A DNA stretch of 64,000 nucleotides from JADCGM01 sp943368345 (GCA_943368345.1 CALRKY020000017.1:1-64000); one strand, 5' to 3'; counted from the first letter of the stretch, positions 15,224 to 24,225 are shown. Notes: generated by a model not told the origin, from the letters alone. Program-made: numbers and translations.

Positions 15224-16540
15224 TCACGCCTGCGCCGCCCCAAAGGTCGCCCATGGCCCTTGAATGGCATAGGTGTGGCCGGGGTCCTGGATGTTGACGT
15301 ACAGGATTTTTCCGTTGGGCGAAAAACAGGCCCCGGCAAATTCCGACCGGTCGGGATGGGCATTGCGCGCCAGCGTCTGGACCGCGCCGTCCGGAGCAAC
15401 AAAACGAAGGAAATTGTCGGCGCTGCCATCTTCACAAACCACGAGCCCACCCCAGGGGGCAATGGTCAGATTGTCCGGAAAGTCGATGATATTGCCATCG
15501 CCGGGCTCAATGAACAGGGTCAGTTTCCCTTGGTCCTTGCCGGTCGGCTGGTAGCGGAAAATCTGCCCCTGTTGGTTCGCGCCGCCGGAGGTGCAGCTTA
15601 AGAACACCGAATGGTCGGCGGCCATGGCAAGGCCTTCACCCCGGACGAAGGTTGCCGCCCCGGCATCGGCGCCCCTGAGGCGTAGGTCATCGGCAGGCGA
15701 TTCAACGTCGGATAAGTCGATCCAGCGGACGGGTTTGCCTGTCCCCGCAGCCCAGTCACCGTTGCGATTGGCAGTCGTCGTCAGCCCATCGACCACACAG
15801 GCCTGCAATCGCCCGCCTGCGGCAAGCCTTCCGGGGACGGCTGGCACAAAGCGGTAGAACAGACCGTCCTCCCGGTCCTCCGACAGGTAGACCATACCGG
15901 TTTCCGGATCGACGGCGGCGGCTTCATGGTTGAAACGGCCCATGGCCTTCAGCGGCACCGCCTCGACCGCTGCCCGGGCCGTCGCCGGAACCTCGAACAC
16001 CCAGCCGTGCCCATCGGCGATTTTGACGTCGCGGCTCCGTTTCGGCTCCTCGCAGGACAGCCACGACCCCCAGGGGGTGGGTCCGCCGCAACAATTGCGG
16101 TCGGTCCCGGCCAGGCTGATGAATTCCTGCTCAACCGTCACCCCGTCGATGCCAAGCACGACTGTGGTGGTACCACCCACCGCCTTCGGATCGAACAGCG
16201 GCAGGCCCGCCGGCGCGTTGCCGGAGGCCCAGGAGCCTTTGTCGCTGTCCGGGTGCAGTTCGTGGTTGCGGATCAACACGGTCCGGCCGCCGTCGCCAGC
16301 AAAGGCTGCCATGCCGTCGAACTTTCCGGGGACGAATAAGCCGCTGGCCATCGGTCGTCCTGCAACTGAGACAAGATCGTAGGAAAAGCCAGCCGGGAGG
16401 TCGAGTAGCCCCTTCGGATCAGGAACCAGCCCGACGGAGGCTCGGGCGGCTCGCCCAACGGCATAGGCCTTGGACAGTCCGACAAGCGCCGCCAGAGTTG
16501 CTCCGCCTTTCAACAAGGCCCGCCTTTCAATCATCATCAA
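15224..16540 (-). CDS. PhoX-like phosphatase family protein (DUF839), Tat-exported
   Basis: This 438-residue protein begins with a twin-arginine signal (ERRALLKGG followed by a hydrophobic run). It shows DUF839 hallmarks: LIRNHELHPDSDKGS, GGTTTVVLG, NCCGGPTPWGSWLSCEE, MGRFNHEAAAVD, YLSEDREDGLFYRF and the C-terminal GACFSPNGKILYVNIQDPG. Relatives are calcium- and iron-dependent alkaline phosphatases or beta-propellers of unknown substrate. Folding before export fits a metal cofactor. No phosphate regulon gene is adjacent, so the phosphatase function is not certain. Confidence 0.82.
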   Translation of the reverse strand: MMMIERRALLKGGATLAALVGLSKAYAVGRAARASVGLVPDPKGLLDLPAGFSYDLVSVAGRPMASGLFVPGKFDGMAAFAGDGGRTVLIRNHELHPDSDKGSWASGNAPAGLPLFDPKAVGGTTTVVLGIDGVTVEQEFISLAGTDRNCCGGPTPWGSWLSCEEPKRSRDVKIADGHGWVFEVPATARAAVEAVPLKAMGRFNHEAAAVDPETGMVYLSEDREDGLFYRFVPAVPGRLAAGGRLQACVVDGLTTTANRNGDWAAGTGKPVRWIDLSDVESPADDLRLRGADAGAATFVRGEGLAMAADHSVFLSCTSGGANQQGQIFRYQPTGKDQGKLTLFIEPGDGNIIDFPDNLTIAPWGGLVVCEDGSADNFLRFVAPDGAVQTLARNAHPDRSEFAGACFSPNGKILYVNIQDPGHTYAIQGPWATFGAAQA

Positions 16541-16595
16541 TCCTGTCCATGCCGCTGGCTATCGCTGCGCGGTTGCAGTCCGGTGACAGCACGGC

Positions 16596-17234
16596 TTAAC
16601 CCAGCGCGAAGGCACTGCGGATGCCGTCGATGATGAATTGCGCCGCCAGCGCCGCCAGAATGACGCCGAGCAGGCGGGTGATCATCGCCTCGGTCTTGCG
16701 GCCCATGAATTTCATCAGCGGAGCCGCAGCAAGCAAGGACCCAAGGGTCAGCAGCAAGTTGGCCCCGAGCGCAGCCCCAAGTACCGCCGTCTCCTGCCAA
16801 CCAGTGCTGCGGGAGGTCAGCAGCATCACGGCCGCTATCGATCCTGGCCCGGCGATCATCGGGATGGCCATCGGAAACACCGAAATATCCTCGGCCTCCA
16901 GCCCGGCTTCGGCACCCTTGGCGACTTCCTCGGCGCGGTTTTCGCGGCGCTGGGTGCGTTTTTCAAACACCATGTCGATGGCGATCAGGAACACCATGAT
17001 CCCGCCCGCGATGCGAAATGCGTCGAGACTGACCCCGAGGGCACCGAGCAGCGCCTCCCCCAGCAGTGCGAAAAACAGCAGGATACCGCCTGCCAGCGTG
17101 ACGGATTTCCACGCCATGGAGCGCCGGTGGCGGGTGCTGGTCCCGTTGGTCAGGCTGGCGAAAATCGGGGCAACGCCCGGCGGGTCGATCACCACAAACA
17201 GCGTGACAAAGGCAGAGATAAACAGGGCGAGCAT
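16596..17234 (-). CDS. MarC family integral membrane protein
   Basis: This 212-residue inner-membrane protein has about six hydrophobic segments. The MarC pattern is clear: FVTLFVVIDPPGVAPIFASL at the N-terminus, an internal charged loop (EKRTQRRENRAEEVAKG), and FPMAIPMIAGPGSIAAVML. The family's function is unsettled; the early link to antibiotic resistance was not confirmed. It sits downstream of the carboxymuconolactone-decarboxylase-type gene on the same strand, with 26 bases between. Confidence 0.9.
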   Translation of the reverse strand: MLALFISAFVTLFVVIDPPGVAPIFASLTNGTSTRHRRSMAWKSVTLAGGILLFFALLGEALLGALGVSLDAFRIAGGIMVFLIAIDMVFEKRTQRRENRAEEVAKGAEAGLEAEDISVFPMAIPMIAGPGSIAAVMLLTSRSTGWQETAVLGAALGANLLLTLGSLLAAAPLMKFMGRKTEAMITRLLGVILAALAAQFIIDGIRSAFALG

Positions 17235-17260
17235 AGATACTCTCTATTCGATCCGTCGTC

Positions 17261-17833
17261 TCACTGCCATGCCCCTCCCGTTTTGTCCGTCGCCATCGGA
17301 AACCGTGCTGCTCCCTCCTCAAGCGGCAAAGCCAGTCCATTGGCAATGTAAGCGACCGTCCGGTAGAAGCCAGACAGGAGTAGTATCTCCATTATCTGGT
17401 CTGCATCGAAGTAAGTTCGCAGCGCTGTGAACTCGCCGTCAGACCATGTTGCGTGCTCGTGCAGTGCATCTACGGCAATGATCAACGCCTGTTCACGCGG
17501 CGACCAACAGGCCGAATCGGCGGCTACCGCTACCGTCGCATCTACTTGTTCCCGGGTCAGATTGGCAGTGCTGGCGAACAACGTGACGTGCACGCCCCAC
17601 TCATATTCGCAGTGTGTTCGCGCGCAAACCCGGTTGATGACGATTTCGCGGTCGCGCAGCGGCAGCGGCCCTTTGTCCAACAGCGACGCGGCGCGGAATT
17701 TGTGCCAGGCGCGCCCATGGCCAGCAAGCAGTCTAAACAGCGTTAATGGTGGCATGTTCGGCGGCATAATCGCGTCGAAGGTCGCGGCAACGTTGGCGGC
17801 GTAGGGTGGGTCCAACAAGGGCAGCCTTGGCAC
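17261..17833 (-). CDS. Carboxymuconolactone decarboxylase / AhpD-type protein
   Basis: This 190-residue helical protein of the CMD family has the motif C70-x4-C75-E76 and H82 (VCARTHCEYEWGVHV). This resembles the redox-active Cys and proton-relay residues of AhpD-like peroxidases, although the spacing between the cysteines is four rather than the usual two or three. It is transcribed away from an HxlR-type regulator with inverted repeats between them. That arrangement is typical for redox or electrophile-sensing pairs. The exact substrate is unknown. Confidence 0.8.
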   Translation of the reverse strand: MPRLPLLDPPYAANVAATFDAIMPPNMPPLTLFRLLAGHGRAWHKFRAASLLDKGPLPLRDREIVINRVCARTHCEYEWGVHVTLFASTANLTREQVDATVAVAADSACWSPREQALIIAVDALHEHATWSDGEFTALRTYFDADQIMEILLLSGFYRTVAYIANGLALPLEEGAARFPMATDKTGGAWQ

Positions 17834-17844
17834 TTTGCAATTCC

Positions 17845-17890
17845 TTTGCTACAATTTTCATAGCATGATCGTTACAAAAAACGTAGCAAA
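17845..17890. promoter_or_regulatory. Probable HxlR operator between divergent genes
   Basis: The 8-bp arms TTTGCTAC (17845-17852) and GTAGCAAA (17883-17890) are exact reverse complements. Inside them TGCTA (17847-17851) also pairs with TAGCA (17861-17865). This AT-rich nested palindrome lies immediately upstream of both genes, where an autoregulatory HxlR dimer would bind. Confidence 0.5.
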
Positions 17891-17897
17891 AAACAAG

Positions 17898-18191
17898 ATG
17901 ATTCGAGGCTCTCGATCAGGCAGGCCGGTCATGGCGCTGCTAGACCTGTTGGGTCGGCGCTGGACGTTGCGGATCATCTGGGAGTTGCGCGAAACGCGGC
18001 TGACCGCGCGCGCGCTCCGAGCCGCCTGCGACGATGCCTCGCCGACGACGCTGAACATACGACTGGCGGAATTGCGCGGGGCCGGTCTGATCGATCATGA
18101 CGGCGGCTATGGCCTGACGGAGCTTGGAAGGACGTTCGTCGAGGCTTATTTACCGCTACACGAGTTCGCCGAACATTGGGCAGCGCGCTAG
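17898..18191 (+). CDS. HxlR-family winged-helix transcriptional regulator
   Basis: This regulator of about 97 residues has the family signature: LDLLGRRWTLRIIWELRE (first helix and strand), RALRAACDDASPTTLNIRLAELRGAGL (recognition region) and YGLTELGRTF (wing). I place the start at 17898, after the operator-like repeats. Upstream in-frame starts at 17865 and 17835 would put coding sequence through the palindromes, and none has a good ribosome-binding site. It most likely controls the divergent AhpD-type gene and itself in response to a reactive small molecule. No clear sensing cysteine is conserved beyond the one in AACDD. Confidence 0.82.
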   Translation: MIRGSRSGRPVMALLDLLGRRWTLRIIWELRETRLTARALRAACDDASPTTLNIRLAELRGAGLIDHDGGYGLTELGRTFVEAYLPLHEFAEHWAAR

Positions 18192-18204
18192 CGGGATTCC
18201 GGCT

Positions 18205-19086
18205 TCAAAGTTTCAGTTCGGTGATCCCGGCGCGGGCGTGCGCTGCCACCAATGTGTTGCGCAAAAGAACGGCGATGGTCATCGGTCCGACGCCGCCGGG
18301 GACCGGGGTGACCCAACCTGCAACCGCCGCGGCCTCGTCAAAGGCCACGTCGCCGATCAGCCGGGTCTTGTCACCATTCGCCACCCGGTTGATGCCGACG
18401 TCAATGACGGCTGCACCGGGCTTCAGCCAGCTGCCCCGGATCATTTCGGCTCGCCCGACGGCGGCAACCACGATATCGGCCCGGCGCACCACGTCCGGCA
18501 GGTCGCGGGTCCGCGAATGGGCGATGGTGACCGTGCAGCTTTCAGCCAGCAGCAACTGTGCCATCGGTTTACCAACCAGATTGGACCGGCCAACCACCAC
18601 CGCGTTCAAGCCCGACAGGTCACCCAAAGCATCTTTCAGCAGCATCAGGCAGCCAAGCGGGGTGCAGGGAACCATGCCCGCCCGGCCCGCGACCAGACGG
18701 CCGATGCTCATCGGGTGCAGGCCGTCGACGTCCTTTGCCGGATCGATGGTTTCAATGACGGCGATTTCCCGGATGTGCGGCGGGGCTGGCAACTGGACCA
18801 ATATGCCGTCGACGCTGTCATCCGCATTCAACTGACGGACCAGCGCCAGCAGATCGGCCTCCGACGTGTCGGCAGGCAGGCGATGTTCAAAGGATGCCAT
18901 CCCGGCCGCCTCGGTCGCCAGACCCTTGTTACGGACATAGACTTGGCTCGCCGGGTCGTCGCCGACCAGCACCACGGCGAGCCCGGGCTTCCGACCAGTG
19001 GCGGCCTCAAACGCTGGAACGGCGGCGGCGACGCCAGCGCGCACCCCTTCGGCAAAGGTTTTGCCATTGATGATCTGCGCCGTCAT
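18205..19086 (-). CDS. folD: Methylenetetrahydrofolate dehydrogenase/cyclohydrolase
   Basis: FolD interconverts 5,10-methylene-, methenyl- and 10-formyl-tetrahydrofolate and supplies one-carbon units. The 293 residues contain the two FolD signatures: a region near residues 75-100 ending in VDGILVQLPAP, and the C-terminal PVPGGVGPMTIAVLLRN. The nucleotide-binding GRSNLVGKP lies near residue 165. It lies 42 bases after the YggT gene on the same strand. Confidence 0.96.
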   Translation of the reverse strand: MTAQIINGKTFAEGVRAGVAAAVPAFEAATGRKPGLAVVLVGDDPASQVYVRNKGLATEAAGMASFEHRLPADTSEADLLALVRQLNADDSVDGILVQLPAPPHIREIAVIETIDPAKDVDGLHPMSIGRLVAGRAGMVPCTPLGCLMLLKDALGDLSGLNAVVVGRSNLVGKPMAQLLLAESCTVTIAHSRTRDLPDVVRRADIVVAAVGRAEMIRGSWLKPGAAVIDVGINRVANGDKTRLIGDVAFDEAAAVAGWVTPVPGGVGPMTIAVLLRNTLVAAHARAGITELKL

Positions 19087-19128
19087 TCACCGCCCCAATT
19101 CAAGAATTCCGCTACGTCCAGGCCGCCA

Positions 19129-19434
19129 TCAGTTGAGCAGCAGGTCGCTCCCCACGCCGCTCAGCAGCATTTGTCCGCCCTTGAAGGCGATGAACAGCAC
19201 CAGGGGCGACAGGTCGATGCCGCCAAGGTCGGGCATCAAACGCCGGATCGGGCGCAACATCGGGTCAAACAACCGGTCGAGGCCGCGCACGACGCCTCGC
19301 ACGAACTCATTCTGGGTGTTGATGACATTGAAGGCGATCAGCCAGGACAGGATCGCATAGGCGATCAGCAGCCAGATACCGACCTGGAGAATCAGGATCA
19401 TGATGCTGATCAATGCGCCCAAGGTTGCCGTCAT
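19129..19434 (-). CDS. YggT family membrane protein
   Basis: This 101-residue inner-membrane protein has two hydrophobic segments separated by the family motif VRGLDRLFDPMLRPIRRLMP. YggT proteins are linked to osmotic tolerance and to cell-division and membrane organisation in different bacteria, without a defined biochemical activity. It precedes folD in what may be a two-gene operon. Confidence 0.85.
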   Translation of the reverse strand: MTATLGALISIMILILQVGIWLLIAYAILSWLIAFNVINTQNEFVRGVVRGLDRLFDPMLRPIRRLMPDLGGIDLSPLVLFIAFKGGQMLLSGVGSDLLLN

Positions 19435-19506
19435 ACTGCTCTCCCGATGCTATCCGTGCGATCTAGGGTGTCCGTGGCCATGCCGCAATGGTCGGCACCA
19501 CAAACC

Positions 19507-19546
19507 AAAACGGTCGCCGCTTCCATCCGGAAACGACGACCGTTTT
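19507..19546 (-). terminator. Rho-independent terminator after the cold-shock-domain gene
   Basis: Perfect 10-bp arms (AAAACGGTCG at 19507-19516 and CGACCGTTTT at 19537-19546) form a stem that ends in a T-run on the minus strand, just downstream of the cold-shock-domain gene. The A-run on the other side would also allow termination on the plus strand. Confidence 0.75.
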
Positions 19547-19562
19547 TTGGGTTGCGTCCAGC

Positions 19563-20375
19563 CTAGAGTGACTGGATCGACGTTGCGGCCATCTTGCCGC
19601 GGCGGTCCTGCTCCAGCTCGAAGCTGATCCGCTGGCCATCGCCGAGGTCACGCATTCCGGAGCGTTCGACGGCAGAGATATGCACGAAGGCATCGGGCTG
19701 GCCGTCATCACGCTGGATGAAGCCGAAACCCTTCTGGCCGTTGAAGAACTTCACGGTGCCCTCATAGCGGGTGCCGTCCGACGGAACCCGGTCGGCGCGG
19801 TCGCCACCAAAGCCGCCGCGATCGCCGCCGCCGTGCGCGGCACGGGGAGGCCGATCTTCATAGCTGCGCTCGCTGCGTTCGCGGGGCGCAACAATCTCGC
19901 CTTCGATCACCAGTTCGGTGGCGGAAATGCGTCCGTTGCGATCGGTCAGGGTGAACGCCAGCTTCTGGCCTTCGCCCAGTTCGCGCAGGCCAATCTGCTC
20001 AACGGCCGAAATATGGACAAACACGTCCTCGCCGCCATCGTCGCGGACGACGAAGCCAAAACCCTTGGCTGCGTTGAAGAATTTCACGGTGCCCGTGGCT
20101 GTTCCAACTGCGATGCCGGGTGCGAAGCCGCCACCCCCACCGCCGCCGCGCGGCGCACCGCCAAAGCGGTCGCCACCACCACCGCCGCCACCGAAGCGGG
20201 GAGCAACGCCGCCGCCGAAGCGATCACCGCCACCAGGGCCGCCGCCGAAGCCGCCGCGTCCACCGCCGCGCGGCTCAAAGGGATCAAAACCACCGCGATC
20301 TGAATCAAATCCACGCTCGCGCTTGTCGAAGCCGCCGCCCCTGCGGGACCCGCGCCCGCCTTTATCGAAGGTCAT
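19563..20375 (-). CDS. Twin cold-shock-domain protein with Gly/Arg-rich N-terminus
   Basis: This 270-residue nucleic-acid-binding protein has three parts. Residues 1-87 are a low-complexity Gly/Arg/Phe/Asp tail with RGG-like repeats. The first cold-shock domain starts near residue 92 (GTVKFFNAAKGFGFVVRDDG, then DVFVHISAVEQIG). The second, near residue 205, has GTVKFFNGQKGFGFIQRDDG. Both domains keep the RNP1- and RNP2-like aromatic strips, so both should bind single-stranded RNA or DNA. Twin-domain Csps occur in Caulobacter and relatives; the long RGG-like extension is less common and may promote RNA condensation. Confidence 0.9.
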   Translation of the reverse strand: MTFDKGGRGSRRGGGFDKRERGFDSDRGGFDPFEPRGGGRGGFGGGPGGGDRFGGGVAPRFGGGGGGGDRFGGAPRGGGGGGGFAPGIAVGTATGTVKFFNAAKGFGFVVRDDGGEDVFVHISAVEQIGLRELGEGQKLAFTLTDRNGRISATELVIEGEIVAPRERSERSYEDRPPRAAHGGGDRGGFGGDRADRVPSDGTRYEGTVKFFNGQKGFGFIQRDDGQPDAFVHISAVERSGMRDLGDGQRISFELEQDRRGKMAATSIQSL

Positions 20376-20571
20376 TGTAAAAACAGTCTTTCGTATCTCT
20401 TGTCAGTCACGACGGCTCGTCTTGCCGCCGTTCGGCATCAACGCCCGTGGCCAGCCCATGCCAAACCAATCATGGCCCATAGCCGAAAATATGATTCGGT
20501 GCGAGAGACTTATCCTAAGCCCGCGAACCGGCCGCCGGGTCTGGTGTTTCTGCAACAGTGGAGGTTTTGGA

Positions 20572-21438
20572 ATGACCGGCCTGACTCTGCACAGCGGCGC
20601 GTTGGAGGCGGACATTGTGCCCAGCATTGGTGGTGGTCTCGCGGCCTTCCGCTGGCACGGACAGGATATCATGCGGCCAGCATCGGCTGAGGCGCTCGCG
20701 GGGGGGGACCCGCTGGGGTTGGCGATGTTTCCGCTGGTTCCCTGGTCCAACCGGATCGCGCTGGGGCGGTTCCAGCAGGATGGGCAGGATGTGACGCTAC
20801 CACGCAATCTTGGGGATCACCCGCACGCCATCCATGGGCACGGCTGGCAGCAACCATGGTCGGTCGCGGCGTCGAGCGAGTCATCGGCAGTCCTGACCTA
20901 TGACCACAGCGCCGATGCCTGGCCATGGGCCTACCACGCGCAACTCCACTATCGGCTGACCGTGCGTGGGCTGGAGAGCCGGTTGTCGGTCGAAAATCGT
21001 TCGGCCACCCGCATGCCCGCCGGCCTAGGCCTCCACCCCTATTTCCAGCGCACCCCGCAGATGCAGGTCCATGCCAGACTCGATGGCTGGTGGGAGACCG
21101 ATGCGGAGGTGATGCCGACCCAGCACCGGACCTGTGACGAACGGACGGACTGGTCGGGGCTGCTGCGGGAGGGGAGGACGATCGACACGGCTTTTACCGG
21201 CTGGGACGGCTCGGCAAAGCTGGTGTGGCCCGAAGCGGGTTTGGAACTGCAGATGACCGCCAGCAACGCGGCCCGCTGGCTGGTGATCTACGCCCCGCAG
21301 AGCGGATCGATTGTCTGTCTGGAGCCGGTCACCCACCCGACAAACGCGTTGAACCAAAGCGAGCGGCCCGGAATCCGGTTGCTGGACCCCGGCGAAAGCA
21401 CAGAATTAACCCTGCGACTTGAACCCGGCGGCTGCTAG
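20572..21438 (+). CDS. Aldose 1-epimerase (galactose mutarotase-like)
   Basis: This 288-residue beta-sandwich enzyme interconverts alpha and beta anomers of sugars or acts on hexose phosphates. The signature residues are in place: FPLVPWSNRIALGRF, HAIHGHGWQQPW (catalytic His), GLGLHPYFQ and the C-terminal VCLEPVTHPTNALN with the catalytic Glu. The start is supported by GGAGG seven bases upstream; a longer reading frame through the divergent region is a shadow. Its TAG stop overlaps the argB stop on the other strand. Confidence 0.88.
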   Translation: MTGLTLHSGALEADIVPSIGGGLAAFRWHGQDIMRPASAEALAGGDPLGLAMFPLVPWSNRIALGRFQQDGQDVTLPRNLGDHPHAIHGHGWQQPWSVAASSESSAVLTYDHSADAWPWAYHAQLHYRLTVRGLESRLSVENRSATRMPAGLGLHPYFQRTPQMQVHARLDGWWETDAEVMPTQHRTCDERTDWSGLLREGRTIDTAFTGWDGSAKLVWPEAGLELQMTASNAARWLVIYAPQSGSIVCLEPVTHPTNALNQSERPGIRLLDPGESTELTLRLEPGGC

Positions 21439-22331
21439 CGTCGCACCAGTGTTCCGGCTCCCCGGCGGGTGAAAATTTCGAGCAGCATCGAATGCCCGAT
21501 CCGCCCGTCGAGAATGACAGCGGCGTCAACGCCTCCCATTACTGCGGTGACGCAAGTTTCGATCTTCGGGATCATCCCGCCGCTGATGGTGCCGTCGGAG
21601 ACCAGATTGGCGATATCGTCGGGCGTCAGGTCGGTCAGCAATCCGCCGCTTTTGTCCAGAACCCCCGCCACATCGGTCAGCAGGAACAGCCGCGACGCCC
21701 CGACCGCCGCCGCAATCGCCCCCGCCATCGTGTCAGCATTGATGTTGTAGGTTGCGCCGTCGGTGCCAGCCGCAACCGGCGCGATAACCGGGATGACATT
21801 TTGCGCGGTCAGGCCGTCGAGGATGCGCCGGTCGATAATCTCCGGCTCCCCGACAAAGCCCAGGTCGATGGCCTGTTCAATCATGCTGCCGGGGTCCCGG
21901 CTGCTCCGGGTGACCTTCTTGGCGGTGACCAGATGTGCGTCCTTGCCGCTGATCCCGACAGCGGTGCCGCCAGCCCGGTTGATCCAGGCGACCAGTTCCT
22001 TGTTGATCGCCCCCAACACCATTTCGGCAACTTCGGCCGTCGCGGCATCGGTGACCCGCAGCCCGTCGACAAATTCCGATTTGATGCCGAGCCGACTGAG
22101 CATCGCACCAATCTGTGGCCCGCCGCCGTGGACGACCACCGGATTGATGCCAACGGCTTTCAGCAGCACGATATCCTCGGCAAAATCCTGCGCCAGCGCC
22201 GGGTCCCCCATCGCATGGCCGCCATATTTTACAACGAAGGTTTTGCCGGCATATTGCTGCAAATAGGGCAAAGCCTCGACAAGCGTCTCGACCTTGGCGA
22301 GCATTTCAGGGGCGGGGGCGTGGTCGGTCAT
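21435..22331 (-). CDS. argB: Acetylglutamate kinase
   Basis: ArgB phosphorylates N-acetylglutamate in arginine biosynthesis. The 298 residues show VVKYGGHAMGD (phosphate loop), VVVHGGGPQIG, the acetylglutamate-binding VDGLRVTD, and NINADTMAGAIA followed by LLTDVAGVL. The length and the extended N-terminal helix (ALPYLQQYAGKT) fit the arginine-inhibited hexameric type. The ATG at 22329-22331 is preferred to a longer frame that crosses the divergent promoter. Transcription is divergent from the DUF3052 gene across only 39 bases. Confidence 0.96.
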   Translation of the reverse strand: MTDHAPAPEMLAKVETLVEALPYLQQYAGKTFVVKYGGHAMGDPALAQDFAEDIVLLKAVGINPVVVHGGGPQIGAMLSRLGIKSEFVDGLRVTDAATAEVAEMVLGAINKELVAWINRAGGTAVGISGKDAHLVTAKKVTRSSRDPGSMIEQAIDLGFVGEPEIIDRRILDGLTAQNVIPVIAPVAAGTDGATYNINADTMAGAIAAAVGASRLFLLTDVAGVLDKSGGLLTDLTPDDIANLVSDGTISGGMIPKIETCVTAVMGGVDAAVILDGRIGHSMLLEIFTRRGAGTLVRR

Positions 22332-22370
22332 CGCGGCGCTATAGCGGTGCAACGGCTCAGGGGAAAGACA

Positions 22371-22778
22371 ATGAGCGCAGGCTATTCCGGTACACCGCTT
22401 TTCAAAAAGCTTGGGGTTGCCGACGGACAATTGACCTGGCGGCTCCGTATGCCGGACAGTGTTGTTGCCGAGATTGCCGAGGGCGGTGCCCAGCCGGTGC
22501 TGCTTGAGCAACCGGTCGCTGGTCTGGGCATGGCGCATCTGTTTGTCACCAGCCGCGATGACCTTACCGCCCGTCTTACCGAGCTGCGGGCGGTGCTTGC
22601 CCCGACCGGGATGATCTGGGTGTCATGGCCGAAGAAAGCGGCCAAGGTCCCGACTGACATTACCGAGGACACCATTCGGGAGGTTGCGCCGCCGATGGGC
22701 TATGTCGATGTGAAAGTCTGCGCCGTCGATGCCGTCTGGAGCGGGTTGAAGCTGGTCATCCGCAAATCCGAACGCTGA
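22371..22778 (+). CDS. DUF3052-like protein
   Basis: This 135-residue soluble protein starts MSAGYSGTPLFKKLGV, the family hallmark. It continues with MAHLFVTSRDDL, GMIWVSWPKKAAKVPTD and VKVCAVDAVWSGLKLVIR. The WVSWPKK block is strongly conserved in this family of unknown function. A purine-rich GGGAAAG lies upstream of the start. It ends ten bases from the stop of gltD on the opposite strand. Confidence 0.8.
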   Translation: MSAGYSGTPLFKKLGVADGQLTWRLRMPDSVVAEIAEGGAQPVLLEQPVAGLGMAHLFVTSRDDLTARLTELRAVLAPTGMIWVSWPKKAAKVPTDITEDTIREVAPPMGYVDVKVCAVDAVWSGLKLVIRKSER

Positions 22779-22788
22779 AGCGGGTCGC

Positions 22789-24225
22789 TCAGCGCGGCAA
22801 GTCCGTCGTTCCCATCAGGTGCAGGTCAACCGACCGGGCGCACTGCCGTCCTTCCCGGATGGCCCAGACGATCAGGCTCTGGCCGCGCCGCATGTCACCG
22901 CAGGCGAATATGCCGTCAACGCTGGTCTGATAGTCCTGCACATTGGCCGCAACATTGCCGCGACCGTCGAGGGCAACCGCTGCCTGATCGACCAGCCCGG
23001 CATTCAGCGGGCCAACAAAGCCCATGGCGAGCAGGATGAGGTCAGCCTTCAGGGTAAATTCGGTGCCTGCGATCTCTCGCATCGCGCCGCCGACCCATTC
23101 GACCCGGACGCACTCCAGCCCCTCGACAATGCCGTTGGTGCCGAGGACGCGCTTGGTCAAAATTGCCCAATCCCTGTCGCAGCCCTCTTCATGACTGGAG
23201 GAGGTACGGAGTTTCATCGGCCAATCGGGCCAGACCAGCGCCTTGTCCTCCCGGCTTGGCGGTTTCGGCATGATTTCGATCTGGGTGACCGAGGCCGCAC
23301 CCTGGCGGTTGGACGTGCCTACACAATCAGAGCCGGTGTCGCCGCCGCCGATCACAATGACATGCTTGCCGGTTGCCGTCAGGGTTCCGCGCGGCGCGGC
23401 GCGCAGTTCATCGTCCCCGGCGTTGCGCTTGTTCTGCTGGGTCAGGAACTCCATGGCGAGGCGGACCCCGGCCATCTCGTAGCCCGGAATGTCGAGCGTG
23501 CGCGGGGCCTCGGCTCCCCCGGACAGCACAACCGCATCAAAATTGTCGCGGAGCGAATCGACCGACACATTGACCCCGATTTCGGTGCTGGTGCGGAACA
23601 CCACACCTTCGGCTTCCATCTGGACCAGCCGCCGGTTGATCAGATGCTTTTCCATCTTGAAGTCGGGGATGCCATAGCGGAGCAGGCCGCCCATCCGGTC
23701 GCTCTTCTCAAACAGGGTGACGCTGTGCCCGGCCCGGGCCAGTTGCTGCGCACAGGCGAGACCTGCAGGCCCTGACCCGACAACCGCGACCGATTTTCCA
23801 GTCTTGGTGTCGGCTGGAACCGGGGTGATCCAGCCTTCGTCCCAGCCCCGGTCCACAATTGCGCATTCGATCGATTTGATCGTCACCGCCGCATCGTCGA
23901 TATTGAGCGTACAGCTGGCTTCGCAGGGTGCCGGGCAGACCCGCCCCGTGAATTCCGGGAAATTGTTGGTGGAATGCAGCACCTCTAGCGCGTTCCGCCA
24001 ATCCCCCTCGTAAACGAGATGGTTCCAGTCCGGGATGATGTTGTTCACCGGGCAGCCATTGTGGCAATAAGGGATGCCGCAGTTCATGCACCGCGACGCC
24101 TGCTGACGCAGCGCCGATTCTCCCAACGGAAGGGCAAATTCCTGGTAGTCGCTCACCCGGGTTTTGGGGTCGCGGTAGCTACGATCCTGACGGTCGAGTT
24201 CAAGGAAGCCGGTTGTTTTTCCCAC
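22789..24225 (-). CDS. gltD: Glutamate synthase (NADPH) small subunit
   Basis: GltD passes electrons from NADPH through FAD to the large subunit for reductive transfer of the glutamine amide to 2-oxoglutarate. The 478 residues begin with a Cys-rich iron-sulfur region (C46, C49, C54, C58, then C97, C101, C105). An FAD fold follows (VVGSGPAGLACAQQLARAG near 148), then an NADPH site (VIGGGDTGSDCVG). It follows gltB by 23 bases in the usual order. Confidence 0.96.
   Translation of the reverse strand: MGKTTGFLELDRQDRSYRDPKTRVSDYQEFALPLGESALRQQASRCMNCGIPYCHNGCPVNNIIPDWNHLVYEGDWRNALEVLHSTNNFPEFTGRVCPAPCEASCTLNIDDAAVTIKSIECAIVDRGWDEGWITPVPADTKTGKSVAVVGSGPAGLACAQQLARAGHSVTLFEKSDRMGGLLRYGIPDFKMEKHLINRRLVQMEAEGVVFRTSTEIGVNVSVDSLRDNFDAVVLSGGAEAPRTLDIPGYEMAGVRLAMEFLTQQNKRNAGDDELRAAPRGTLTATGKHVIVIGGGDTGSDCVGTSNRQGAASVTQIEIMPKPPSREDKALVWPDWPMKLRTSSSHEEGCDRDWAILTKRVLGTNGIVEGLECVRVEWVGGAMREIAGTEFTLKADLILLAMGFVGPLNAGLVDQAAVALDGRGNVAANVQDYQTSVDGIFACGDMRRGQSLIVWAIREGRQCARSVDLHLMGTTDLPR

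Noticed and set aside
18124..19566. Antisense frame of 480 codons opposite folD and the YggT gene
   Set aside because: No family pattern, no start signal, and it spans two well-supported genes and their gap.
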